Of a stretch of 64,000 nucleotides of DNA, positions 7,198 to 16,214 are shown piece after piece. The position numbers and the translations under genes were made by a program. This stretch comes from Puteibacter caeruleilacunae. Its GTDB lineage: Bacteria > Bacteroidota > Bacteroidia > Bacteroidales > Prolixibacteraceae. Below the pieces are notes generated by a model that saw only the letters and a list, made by a program, of their open reading frames with translations, was not told the origin of the DNA and did no database searches. Location of the stretch: positions 1 to 64,000 of the forward strand of contig SJCO01000010.1 of NCBI GenBank assembly GCA_005217565.1, written 5' to 3'. The number at the start of each line of letters is the position of its first letter. Positions within the stretch are counted from its first letter, which is position 1.

Positions 7198-8559
7198 TTA
7201 TTTGAATTGTTCGGAAAGTTCGGCAGCAATAGTACGACCTTGTTTGATGCGGTCGGCCATGCCAATACCATCACGTAGATTTCCTGCTATGATTAAGCCC
7301 TGGTATTGTTGCTCTAACTGCTCTACTGTGGCAAATCGCATTCCACTATCAGCTCCATACTGAGGAATAGCATAATCGTAGCGTACCAGCTTGAAAAGAT
7401 CAGGCTTAAACTCAGGAAGCTTCATTAAATCGGTCAACTCGCGACCGATAATCTCCCGCGCCTCTTCGTCATTCGCATTGGCTAGCTCTTCCTTACGTAC
7501 TCCTCCCATGAAAACGGTAAGCAATGCACCCTTTTCCGGCGCCCTATTCTTCAAAAATGAATTCATGAACAGTACTCCAAGGATATCACGGTTTTCCTTG
7601 AAAGGAATCAGCCCGCCAAAGGCTTTGATATCGCCACCTTGCCAATCATTGAATCCTATGGCTGCTTCTATCACCCTTGCATACTTTAGATTGGCTATTT
7701 TATCCATCATCGATGGCTCAATGAAATTCAACATTGAGGGTAGGGTATGAGCACCACTGGTGGTAACCACGTATGGTGTCTCTATTGAAGTATCACCTGT
7801 TTTTACTCTATAATTATTCGCATCGATATATTCAACCGTCAAGTCTTGGCAATTACATTGAATACAATCCTCTCCAATCTCCTTGACCAAGGCATTGATC
7901 ATGTTCGTCAAGCCTCCTTCAACAGAAAACACGTCACGCGTAGCCTTCTTCTCACGATCGGTTTTGGGCATGCGACTTTTCTTTACCGCTCCGCCAACGA
8001 AACTGCCAAAATCCTGCTCCAGGTTGTAAAGCTTTGGCAATGCATATTTAGGAACCAGCAAAGACGGATCGCCTGCGTAAACACCTAGTATAAACGGATC
8101 AATAGCATAATCAAGAAATGATTGCCCCATGCGGCGCTTTACCAAGTCGGCCAACGACTCATGTGGATTTGTTCCTGGTTTTCTGAATGGTTCTCCTAAC
8201 AATCGGAATTTATCATACCAGCTAAACAGTGGGGTAGTAATTCCCCCGATCAATCCACTTGGTATATCATGCCACTTCCCATGTTTCAGAATCAATCGTC
8301 GCTTGGCTTCTGGATTAGCTATTTCAAGCGTGCAGTGTTCCTTTAGGTCTTCCATTAGCTCTGCAGCCTCCGGACTTCCTAAAACACCTGTATTGGGCCC
8401 CGATTCAAATACAAATCCATTTTCATGATGTGTTTGAATAACACCTCCTGGTTGCTCCTTCTTTTCAAGAACAACCACATCAACACCTGCCTTTTTCAGG
8501 TAAAATGCTGTGGTTAATCCGGTCAGTCCGGCCCCAATAACTACTACCTGATTCTTCAT
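7198..8559 (-). CDS. hemG: Protoporphyrinogen oxidase
   Basis: A 453-residue FAD enzyme that oxidises protoporphyrinogen IX to protoporphyrin IX, the step before iron insertion into haem. The N-terminus has the dinucleotide-binding motif VVIGAGLTGL (G9, G11, G14) and a VVVLEKKEQPGG strand typical of this flavin monoamine oxidase-like family. The length and the conserved C-terminal QYGADSGM...IAGNLRDGIGMADRI region (PPO-type, HemY-like) fit. It is named hemG by Bacteroidota usage although it is the flavoprotein HemY type. It starts 2 bases after the hemN stop and is the last gene of the TonB-MFS-hemN-hemG operon. No ferrochelatase gene is in the window. Confidence 0.92.
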   Translation of the reverse strand: MKNQVVVIGAGLTGLTTAFYLKKAGVDVVVLEKKEQPGGVIQTHHENGFVFESGPNTGVLGSPEAAELMEDLKEHCTLEIANPEAKRRLILKHGKWHDIPSGLIGGITTPLFSWYDKFRLLGEPFRKPGTNPHESLADLVKRRMGQSFLDYAIDPFILGVYAGDPSLLVPKYALPKLYNLEQDFGSFVGGAVKKSRMPKTDREKKATRDVFSVEGGLTNMINALVKEIGEDCIQCNCQDLTVEYIDANNYRVKTGDTSIETPYVVTTSGAHTLPSMLNFIEPSMMDKIANLKYARVIEAAIGFNDWQGGDIKAFGGLIPFKENRDILGVLFMNSFLKNRAPEKGALLTVFMGGVRKEELANANDEEAREIIGRELTDLMKLPEFKPDLFKLVRYDYAIPQYGADSGMRFATVEQLEQQYQGLIIAGNLRDGIGMADRIKQGRTIAAELSEQFK

Positions 8560-8561
8560 GG

Positions 8562-9941
8562 TTATATGGTTTTTGAGAATGACTTGTTGCTATTTTTTAG
8601 TTTCGGATCAAAGGTCATCACAATATTACGGATGAAAAATTCACCTGTCTTATTCACTGTAATGTTATATTGATCATCTACCACAATAAGGTTATCATCT
8701 TGAAACTGGGTTAAACGCGTTGGATCAAATTCTGTAATGCGCTTGATTTCATCAATGCTTACTCCAATGCGTGCTGATAGTCTCTCCCAGTTTAAAATAA
8801 AGTTACACATCAACTCATTGATCACCTCTCTGATAACAATCTCCTCATGGTTTAGCACATACCCTTTAGCTGTAGCTACGCCATCTTTCTCAATGCGTTC
8901 GATATAGGTTTTAACATCCTTCTCATTCTGCACATAACCATCCCACAATTGAGTTATACTGCTAGTTCCAAAAGCATAAACCTGTCCGGTAGTTTCACGG
9001 GTACAGTATCCCTGGAAATTACGGTGTAGAAGCTTTTCATCAAGTGCTACCGACAACTCATCTTCCGGTTTGGCAAAATGGTCCATACCAATGGCTTTGT
9101 AACCCGTTTCAGACAGTAACTGATGTGACTTGATCAACATCTGTAGCTTTGCTTCAGGATCAGGTAGATTGTAAGTTTCCAGTTTCTTTTGCGCCTTTTT
9201 TACCCATGGTACGTGCGCATAAGAAAAGGTAACCAAACGCTCAGGTGACAGACTAATCGCTTTTTTAATGGCATCTAAGAATGAATCAACACTCTGGTAG
9301 GGTAGTCCGTATATAAAATCAAGGTTTACGCCTACATTGCCACCTTCTTTGATGATAGGAAGTAACTCTTCCAAAGGCAACTTCGATGGCTGACGATTTA
9401 CCGCCGCCAGTACCTTGGTATCGAAATCCTGGATTCCAAGACTAAATCTGTTGAATCCAATCTTTTTAAGGTCTTGAACATACTCCTCTGTTAATAATGC
9501 AGGATTACACTCAATAGCAATTTCAATGGACTGATGAAAGTTATAGCGGTCTTTAATGGCCGTCATAATCCTATCGATCTGCTCAATTGAAATGGCATTG
9601 GGAGTTCCTCCTCCCCAGTGAATCTGCGTAACCAACCGATCGTCATTTAAGCGCTTCGATACGGTGTCGATTTCTTTAATCAATGCATCAATATATCGAT
9701 CAACAAAATCGTACGATGGGTAGCGCATGGCATTACAGCCACAGAAAAAACACATCCTTCGGCAAAAAGGGATGTGAATATATAGGGAGATGTGATTAGG
9801 ATTATTCTTATTGGATGAATCAATCAACTGCAGGTATTCCTCTGGAGTAAACGTCTGCTCGAAATAATTGGCAGGCGGATAACTTGTATAGCGAGGTCCC
9901 GGCTGATTGTATCGCTCTAATATTTCGGTTGTAATGTTCAT
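8562..9941 (-). CDS. hemN: Oxygen-independent coproporphyrinogen III oxidase
   Basis: A 459-residue radical SAM enzyme that decarboxylates coproporphyrinogen III to protoporphyrinogen IX without oxygen. The N-terminal RYTSYPPANYF stretch and the iron-sulfur motif at Cys60, Cys64 and Cys67 (HIPFCRRMCFFCGC, with the extra Cys69 of true HemN) support HemN over HemW. HWGGGTPNA and ECNPALL follow as expected for SAM binding. It lies between the MFS carrier (5-base gap) and hemG (2-base gap), so the product can pass straight to HemG. Fit to anaerobic or microaerobic growth is an inference. Confidence 0.93.
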   Translation of the reverse strand: MNITTEILERYNQPGPRYTSYPPANYFEQTFTPEEYLQLIDSSNKNNPNHISLYIHIPFCRRMCFFCGCNAMRYPSYDFVDRYIDALIKEIDTVSKRLNDDRLVTQIHWGGGTPNAISIEQIDRIMTAIKDRYNFHQSIEIAIECNPALLTEEYVQDLKKIGFNRFSLGIQDFDTKVLAAVNRQPSKLPLEELLPIIKEGGNVGVNLDFIYGLPYQSVDSFLDAIKKAISLSPERLVTFSYAHVPWVKKAQKKLETYNLPDPEAKLQMLIKSHQLLSETGYKAIGMDHFAKPEDELSVALDEKLLHRNFQGYCTRETTGQVYAFGTSSITQLWDGYVQNEKDVKTYIERIEKDGVATAKGYVLNHEEIVIREVINELMCNFILNWERLSARIGVSIDEIKRITEFDPTRLTQFQDDNLIVVDDQYNITVNKTGEFFIRNIVMTFDPKLKNSNKSFSKTI

Positions 9942-9946
9942 AATAA

Positions 9947-11170
9947 CTAGTTTTCTTGTTCAGTTTCATGTTCCTGTCTCCCGGTAATCTCATGAAATAG
10001 AAAACCAAAAAGTACAAGAACCAGTATTCCCAACATCAACTCCCCGGCAAACAACCCGGTATACCCAATGATATCGGTGATTTTACCACTCATCACAGCA
10101 ATAATTAAACTGCTTAGGTGAGTGAGCACTATCTGGATGGTGAAATCTGTTCCTTCACGCCCTTGTCGCACCGCATTCATCGATATCGTATAAATAAATA
10201 CCGAAGACATGGCATAGGCACTCCACAATAAAGCAATTCCCACATAAATCATCCATCCTGCGGCTGCTGTTGTACTATACCACAGAAAGAATAACATCGG
10301 AACAAGGTTGAATGTTGCAAAATATCGACCTCCCTTTTTATTCCCGGTTTTCTTTAGTATAAATCCTGCCCCTAAAGCACTCAAAGCTCCACAGGCGGTG
10401 CCAAATATCCCCGACATAAAACCAATCTCCTTGATACTGTATCCCAGGTCTACCATGTATGGTTTTAACATGGTCAGTGCTCCAATCAAGCCTGAATAAA
10501 ACAAGACCAACAGGATAATTCTTCGTCCCATCCCTTTTTGAGAAAAGAAACGGAAAATATCAAGGAATGTGATAGGCTTAACCTTCTCTGACGGTGCTGG
10601 CTTCTGTTGTTTCTTAACCCATAGTAAAGGCATAATTGCCAATAAGACAAAGCCCGCTAACAAAAACATGATGTTTGTCCACCCAACTAGACTGTAAAGC
10701 ACTAACAGCACTCCACTACCACAAAGGGTTCCTAAAAAGCTTCCGGCCGACTGCATACTGTTACCCAGACTGCGTTCTTCTTTTTTTAGTAACCTGATGG
10801 CTAGTGCATCCGAGGCGATATCCTGCGTTGCCGAGGCCACAAAGGCAATGATCATCAACACCACTATGGTGCTAAACTCGGTAGACAGGTTAAAGAAGCC
10901 TATAGAAATGATCACAACAGCATAAAATAACTCTGATGCAATGATCCATTTCTTAAAATGCTGATTGGTTGTCCCGTTTCGATCGACCATCGGTGCCCAT
11001 AGAAACTTAAGTATCCAGGGCAACTTAATCAATTGAATGTACCCAATCGACTCGAGACTGTATTTTTCCATACGCATGATCACCGGCAATACCGTTGAGA
11101 AAAAACTCATGGGTATCGACTGTGCCAGGTACAGACTTAAAAGAAGGCTATATTTACGAATACTGTTCAT
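9947..11170 (-). CDS. MFS transporter, AmpG/RhtX-like
   Basis: A 407-residue inner-membrane carrier with about twelve hydrophobic segments. The start (YLAQSIPMSFFSTVLPVIMR) and the KLPWILKFLWAPMVDR loop between helices 2 and 3 are typical of the AmpG and RhtX/FptX group of MFS proteins, which import muropeptides or intact siderophores. A SATQDIASDALAIRLL segment in helix 4 also fits. It sits 9 bases after the TonB receptor stop and just before hemN, so a porphyrin, haem precursor or iron chelate is a more likely cargo than muropeptide. The substrate is inferred from context only. Confidence 0.8.
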   Translation of the reverse strand: MNSIRKYSLLLSLYLAQSIPMSFFSTVLPVIMRMEKYSLESIGYIQLIKLPWILKFLWAPMVDRNGTTNQHFKKWIIASELFYAVVIISIGFFNLSTEFSTIVVLMIIAFVASATQDIASDALAIRLLKKEERSLGNSMQSAGSFLGTLCGSGVLLVLYSLVGWTNIMFLLAGFVLLAIMPLLWVKKQQKPAPSEKVKPITFLDIFRFFSQKGMGRRIILLVLFYSGLIGALTMLKPYMVDLGYSIKEIGFMSGIFGTACGALSALGAGFILKKTGNKKGGRYFATFNLVPMLFFLWYSTTAAAGWMIYVGIALLWSAYAMSSVFIYTISMNAVRQGREGTDFTIQIVLTHLSSLIIAVMSGKITDIIGYTGLFAGELMLGILVLVLFGFLFHEITGRQEHETEQEN

Positions 11171-11179
11171 TAGTAATAT

Positions 11180-13342
11180 TTATAAGGTAGCTGTAAGTGT
11201 AACCCCTAAGATACGAGGTTTTCCAGCCTGCACAAATTTCTTCCCTGATACAGGAGATACATTGGCCTGGTATTCCTGATCGAAAACGTTGTTCATCCAT
11301 ACACTCAAGGAAAACTGATCTTTATTAAGACTTACACGGGTATTAAACAATCCATATGGATCTTGCCACATGTTGTTTACATTCTTCTTTGAGGTTACCG
11401 AATCAACAGACTCAACATTCCAGTAATGCTTTCCAATGCGCTGATATGCCACAAAAAGATTTACATCATCTAGCATTGTTCCGCCAATTGGAAACCTGAA
11501 TGTTGCGTTGGTTTGAAATGTAGAGCGAGGAATATATGGCATTACATTGTCGCTAAAATTGGAGGTCTCATTCTTGATATACTCATCAAACTGAGCGAAT
11601 GTATAACCATAGCTTGCATTGAATAAGAAATTCTTACAAGGATTAGCGCTTAATTCTGCTTCAATACCTTCACTATGTGATTCTCCTGCATTTTTCAACA
11701 TTGATCCACGTCCACTAGGAACGGTCTGGTATACCTGTTGATCTTCCCAATTGATGTAAAATGCCGAAGTATTTAAGCTCACCTTATTTTTGAAGAAGCT
11801 CCATTTAAATCCAGCTTCATAAGTCATGGCATGTTCCGCCTCATAACTCTCATCCTCTTCACGCTCAATAGTTGTGTTAAAACCTCCACTCTTGTAACCC
11901 TTACTTACACTAGCATAGGTATTAAACGCAGGCGTCCATTGGTATTTCAATGCAAGTTTTGGCAATACCACAAAATCATCTATAGAATGTTTAAAGTCAG
12001 CTTTATCAGTCTTTTTCTCTGTTCCACTGGCATCATACATCGTGTTATAATCGTAATCTAAACGATCCTCTTCATAATCAACACGTAATCCGGCAATGAT
12101 CGATAATTTACCTAAATCAATCTGCGACTGATGATAAAGCCCAACTCCTTTAATGGTGAAATCGTATAACTTTTCGTAGTGGTAATTTGGAGGTAGCTTG
12201 TATTTTGCAATACCATCAACTCCATACTGAAGTCCTACCGTACGATCTATTCCCTGATGAAAAGCAAATACGCCATTCATCCAGTTCCACTTTCTTTCTC
12301 CCTTCGATTTCAATAGAAATTCCTGGGTAAATAGGTTTTGCTTTTGATCTTGTGTTACCATAAACAATGATGCAGTCGTGAAGTCCTGGTCAATATCCTG
12401 GAAGTCATCAAAATTCTGCCATGAAGTGATCGACTTCAACTCGCTATTGCCAAGATCGTATGCGAAAGCAACACTATTTACAAAAAGGTCACGCTCATAA
12501 ACACTGCGATGATCGTATGCAATATCTTCTGATACTTCTCCATTTTCAGTGATCTGAGCATATGGATAACCTCCCTGCTCAGTCAACTCCATATTAAAGA
12601 TATACTGCATCTTCAATTTTGGATTGATCTGCCAATGATACTTCACCCTTCCACTTTGAGAGTTAATATCATCAACCTCTTCATTAAGGGCACTGTTCGT
12701 GAAAATCCCTTTTGAATCAAGGAAACTTCCTGCCACCGACAAGCCCATTTCATCTCCTTTCAACGGTTGATTGTGTAGGAATCTAACTTTGTATTTATCG
12801 TAACTTGATGCTTCGGTGCTAATTTTGGTATACTGCTCTTCTCCAATTGGCTTGGTCTTCACATAAATCAAACCTCCCATAGTGTTACGTCCGTACAAGG
12901 TACCCTGAGGTCCACGCAATACTTCAATACTTTGAAGATCGAATAGTTCAAAGTCGAATACGGCTTTTTCAAAGTACGGTACATCATCAACATAAAGTCC
13001 TACTGATGGAGAATTAATTCGTGAACCAATTCCTCTAATATATACTGGTGCAGTTAGCTTATTTCCGTAATCAGGCATAAATAAGTTTGGAATCTTTCCT
13101 GTCAGGTCTCTAACAGTTTCCATCTGACTACGTTCTATCTGCACTGCCGACAGAGTCGATATCGATGAAGGGATATCTGATAACTTCTGACTGCGTTTTT
13201 CTGCTGAAACATAAACTTCTTCCAGGCGAAGATTATTCATCTGAGTAGAATCCTCAGATGCTAAAAATACATATTGATCTTGAGCAAACGACGATAAACT
13301 CGCCATTAGCATTAAAGCAACGAATAGTTTTTGAAACTTCAT
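11180..13342 (-). CDS. TonB-dependent outer-membrane receptor (siderophore/porphyrin type)
   Basis: A 720-residue receptor with a signal peptide (MKFQKLFVALMLMASLSSFA). The TonB-box-like LEEVYVSAEKR is followed by the plug (DIPSSISTLSA, VRDLTGKIPN, YIRGIGSR, VEVLRGPQG-like IEVLRGPQGTLYGRN) and a 22-strand-type barrel. It lacks a SusC N-terminal extension. The FRAP and NPxL motifs of classical haem receptors were not seen, so a chelate or free porphyrin is as likely as haem. It is the first clear gene of the operon that continues with an MFS carrier, hemN and hemG, which points to uptake of iron chelates or tetrapyrroles. The ligand remains unproven. Confidence 0.88.
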   Translation of the reverse strand: MKFQKLFVALMLMASLSSFAQDQYVFLASEDSTQMNNLRLEEVYVSAEKRSQKLSDIPSSISTLSAVQIERSQMETVRDLTGKIPNLFMPDYGNKLTAPVYIRGIGSRINSPSVGLYVDDVPYFEKAVFDFELFDLQSIEVLRGPQGTLYGRNTMGGLIYVKTKPIGEEQYTKISTEASSYDKYKVRFLHNQPLKGDEMGLSVAGSFLDSKGIFTNSALNEEVDDINSQSGRVKYHWQINPKLKMQYIFNMELTEQGGYPYAQITENGEVSEDIAYDHRSVYERDLFVNSVAFAYDLGNSELKSITSWQNFDDFQDIDQDFTTASLFMVTQDQKQNLFTQEFLLKSKGERKWNWMNGVFAFHQGIDRTVGLQYGVDGIAKYKLPPNYHYEKLYDFTIKGVGLYHQSQIDLGKLSIIAGLRVDYEEDRLDYDYNTMYDASGTEKKTDKADFKHSIDDFVVLPKLALKYQWTPAFNTYASVSKGYKSGGFNTTIEREEDESYEAEHAMTYEAGFKWSFFKNKVSLNTSAFYINWEDQQVYQTVPSGRGSMLKNAGESHSEGIEAELSANPCKNFLFNASYGYTFAQFDEYIKNETSNFSDNVMPYIPRSTFQTNATFRFPIGGTMLDDVNLFVAYQRIGKHYWNVESVDSVTSKKNVNNMWQDPYGLFNTRVSLNKDQFSLSVWMNNVFDQEYQANVSPVSGKKFVQAGKPRILGVTLTATL

Positions 13343-13411
13343 TTGTACATGATTACATGCGGTTATTCTAACGCCGCACAGGTTAAGGATTAAAAATTAA
13401 GTGTGGTTTGA

Positions 13412-13783
13412 TTAACTAATCCTCACTGGTGGTCCTCGAAGTATGTGTGTCCCTATCTGGGCATCTCTATATAATACAATGAGATGATCCTTGATTTTTT
13501 GCGGCTTAAGATCGGTTTCAATCCACAACTTTTCAGGTTCTTCCCATTCATTATTGGTAATATCATCGATAAAAGAATAAATACTGCTCTCGTTACCAGA
13601 CTGGTACCGACATTGCACATCGTCATCTGCAATATCTTTCTCTATGACTTTGCCATTAAAAAATTTATCCAACTGAATTTTGGCACATGCAGTAGCCTCT
13701 CCCGGTAGATTATAGATTACCAGAAAGCTCAAAGCCGTTAAAAGGTACGGCACAAATGATGAAAGTGTACCTACGAAAAACAT
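13412..13783 (-). CDS. Small membrane-anchored protein of unknown function
   Basis: About 123 residues from the ATG at 13783; an in-frame GTG at 13855 would add 24 residues that look untypical. A single hydrophobic segment (LSSFVPYLLTALSFLVIY) near the N-terminus is followed by a polar 90-residue domain with two cysteines (AtaCA, VQC) and a PGEATACAKIQLDKFF stretch. No family is recognised. It ends 69 bases before the TonB receptor start and may be the first gene of the porphyrin operon. The coding call rests on length and domain-like composition. Confidence 0.5.
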   Translation of the reverse strand: MFFVGTLSSFVPYLLTALSFLVIYNLPGEATACAKIQLDKFFNGKVIEKDIADDDVQCRYQSGNESSIYSFIDDITNNEWEEPEKLWIETDLKPQKIKDHLIVLYRDAQIGTHILRGPPVRIS

Positions 13784-14208
13784 ATCAATTGAATAATAAT
13801 CCCACAAAAATATAAAAAATGTCGGTCTACACCTGAAATATCCTAAAAACCACACTCCTAAATATCGATGTTTGTCTACCTTAGAATCATAGCTCTCTCT
13901 AGCAATTACAATCTATACGTGGTTTACAGCACTCTTCGTTTTAAAAATTTAATATTGGGTTAATATTAAAAAATACCACCCCAATACCCCTGTAACCATA
14001 TCATCGAAGCAATATTACATTTACCTGAACATGCATGAATTAGAATATATCTAGAAAGCTACATACTCAATCTTTGTAAGTGGTTTAGATTCAGCCTCAA
14101 TTTCCCAAACATGACAAAAGACAGATATGCTGAAAAAACTATTTTTTTTTGATCCCCGATTATGAAAATAAGCTAATTTTACCCCCCGATTTTCTAAACA
14201 GTTACATT
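13784..14208. promoter_or_regulatory. Divergent spacer between the hem operon and mutA, with an inverted repeat
   Basis: This 425-base spacer separates two divergent units. An 8-base inverted repeat TTAATATT/AATATTAA with a 5-base spacer lies at 13949-13969, roughly central, and could be an operator or an AT-rich hairpin. I saw no cobalamin riboswitch consensus ahead of the B12-dependent mutAB genes, and no clear TAnnTTTG box next to mutA. Confidence 0.4.
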
Positions 14209-16074
14209 ATGGCAGAAAAAGATATAAAATTGTTTGGTGATTTTCCTCCAGTTTCGACTGAAGACTGGAAAGCGAAGATTACTACCGACCTAAAAGGTAG
14301 AGACTACGAAAGGGCGTTGGTTTGGCGTACGACTGAAGGATTCAACGTGCAGCCTTTCTACCGCAACGAAAATCTTGAAGGATTAGATCACTTAGATACT
14401 CTTCCTGGAGAATTTCCATTCGTTCGTGGTAACAAAACTGACAACAACGAGTGGTTGGTTCGCCAAGACATCGTTGTTAAAGACTTTGCTGAAGCTAACA
14501 AAAAAGCTTTAGACATTTTAATGAAAGGTGTTACTTCACTTGGTTTCATCTTTGAAGATTGCACTTCTATCGAAAAGGCAGATTTCGATACACTATTAAA
14601 AGATATCGCTCTTGAGGCGATTGAAATTAATGTGGTTTGTTGTTGCAAAAGCACTCAGGTTGCTTCAGCTCTAGCTGAGTATATCCGTGCATACAATGCT
14701 GAAGTTGTAGTAGCATCAGCTAATGTTGATCCTCTTGGAGGTTACCTTATGACTGGTAAGCTTGCAAAAGGAGAAGAAACTTTCGACGAGTTGAAAGGCT
14801 TGATCGAAGCAACTGAAGATTTGAAAAAATTCCGTGTAATTTCTGTTACTGGTAAGAACTACAACAATTCAGGTTCTTCTATCGTACAGGAATTGGCTTT
14901 CTCTTTGGCACAGGGTGCTGAGTACCTTACTCAGTTGGTTGCAAAAGGACTTAAAGTTGATCAGGTTGCTAATAATATCAAATTCAACTTTGGTATCGGA
15001 GGTAACTACTTCATGGAAATCGCGAAACTTCGTGCAGGTCGTATGTTGTGGGCTCAAATTGTAAAAGCATTTGAACCTCTTTGCGAGTGCAGCTGTAAAA
15101 TGCGTACTCACTCTGAAACTTCAGAGTATAACAAAACTACTTATGATGCACACACTAACATGCTTCGTACTCAAACTGAAGCAATGTCAGCTGCACTAGG
15201 TGGTTCTGATTCTATTACTGTATTACGTTATAACTCATTCTTCGCTGAAGGTGGTGAATTCTCTGAAAGAATTGCACGTAACCAACAGTCGCTATTGAAA
15301 GATGAGTCTCACTTAGATAAAATTGTTGATCCAGGTGCTGGTTCATACTATATTGAAAACTTAACTGCTTCAATTGCAGAAGAAGCATGGGCACTTTTCC
15401 TTGAAGTTCAGGAAAAAGGTGGTTTCATCGCTGCTGCAAAAGAAGGTTTCATCCAGTCGACAGTTAAAGCAATGGCTGAGAAGAAAGATTTGTCATACGC
15501 TACTCGTAGAGCAAACCTTCTTGGTGTTAACCAGTTCCCTAACTTCACTGAGGAGTTTGAAGGTGAAATGCCTGCTGGTGTTCTTGAAGCTAAAGACTGT
15601 ACTGTTGAGGGTGCCGAAATTGAAACGCTTAAGCCATACCGTGGAGCTCAGGCTTTCGAAGCATTGCGCTACCAAACTGATGTTTATGCAAAAGAGAATA
15701 AGCGTCCTAAAGCATTCATGTTAACTATTGGTAATTTGGCATTCCGTAAAGCACGTGCTCAGTTTGCATGTAACTTCTTTGCTGTAGCTGGTTATGATGT
15801 TGTTGATAACAACGGATTCGCAACTGCTGAAGAGGGTGTTGCTGCTGCTAAAGAAGCTGGTGCTAATATCGTGGTTGTATGTAGCTCAGATGACGAGTAC
15901 GCTGAAATCGTTCCTGCTGTAGCTGAAAAGCTTGACAACGAAGTTTTAGTTGTTGCAGGTAATCCAACTTGTAAAGCAGACTTAGAAGCTAAGGGTGTTG
16001 AAAACTTCATCCACGTTAAGAGCAACGTACTTGAAGACTTAAAAGGTTATCAAAGCAAACTAGGTGTTTGCTAA
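14209..16074 (+). CDS. mutA: Methylmalonyl-CoA mutase, small (beta) subunit
   Basis: The 621-residue non-catalytic partner of the B12-dependent mutase that interconverts succinyl-CoA and (R)-methylmalonyl-CoA, used by Bacteroidota to make propionate. The ATG at 14209 gives the usual start MAEKDIKLFGDFPPVSTEDW; an upstream in-frame TTG at 14149 adds 20 unlikely residues. LWAQIVKAFEP and the degenerate B12-domain-like C-terminus fit the small subunit. Like its partner it shows even use of GGT, CGT and GCT codons, unlike many neighbours, suggesting high expression. The mutB gene follows after 140 bases. Confidence 0.95.
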   Translation: MAEKDIKLFGDFPPVSTEDWKAKITTDLKGRDYERALVWRTTEGFNVQPFYRNENLEGLDHLDTLPGEFPFVRGNKTDNNEWLVRQDIVVKDFAEANKKALDILMKGVTSLGFIFEDCTSIEKADFDTLLKDIALEAIEINVVCCCKSTQVASALAEYIRAYNAEVVVASANVDPLGGYLMTGKLAKGEETFDELKGLIEATEDLKKFRVISVTGKNYNNSGSSIVQELAFSLAQGAEYLTQLVAKGLKVDQVANNIKFNFGIGGNYFMEIAKLRAGRMLWAQIVKAFEPLCECSCKMRTHSETSEYNKTTYDAHTNMLRTQTEAMSAALGGSDSITVLRYNSFFAEGGEFSERIARNQQSLLKDESHLDKIVDPGAGSYYIENLTASIAEEAWALFLEVQEKGGFIAAAKEGFIQSTVKAMAEKKDLSYATRRANLLGVNQFPNFTEEFEGEMPAGVLEAKDCTVEGAEIETLKPYRGAQAFEALRYQTDVYAKENKRPKAFMLTIGNLAFRKARAQFACNFFAVAGYDVVDNNGFATAEEGVAAAKEAGANIVVVCSSDDEYAEIVPAVAEKLDNEVLVVAGNPTCKADLEAKGVENFIHVKSNVLEDLKGYQSKLGVC

Positions 16075-16214
16075 AACCTAAAGATTAATAGATTATTGGA
16101 TTTATAGATTAGTAGATAAGCCGATTCGAACGAAGCAATGCATAACTACAAGGAATTGAAAACATACATTCCTAAAAATCTAACAATCCAGAAATCCTAA
16201 AATCAAAAAAAAAG
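16075..16214. repeat. AT-rich spacer with AATCTAA-type short repeats
   Basis: The mutA-mutB gap begins with a run built on AGATTA/TGGATT units (about 16084-16118) and ends with the opposite sense AATCTAA/AATCCA units (about 16174-16204), so the two ends could pair. The same style of repeat occurs before the adaptor gene (about 50498-50515), before the sirtuin gene (about 55245-55300) and before susD (57663-57690). Confidence 0.45.

Noticed and set aside
11180-13342. Classical haem receptor assignment for the TonB receptor
   Set aside because: The FRAP and NPxL signatures of haem receptors were not found, so I kept the broader siderophore/porphyrin label.
13784-14208. Cobalamin riboswitch ahead of mutA
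   Set aside because: No B12-box-like GCCACTG pattern is visible in the spacer, in spite of the B12-dependent product.
14149-14208. Upstream extension of mutA to the in-frame TTG
   Set aside because: The added 20 residues do not look like the family start, while the ATG at 14209 begins the usual MAEKDIKLFGDFP.
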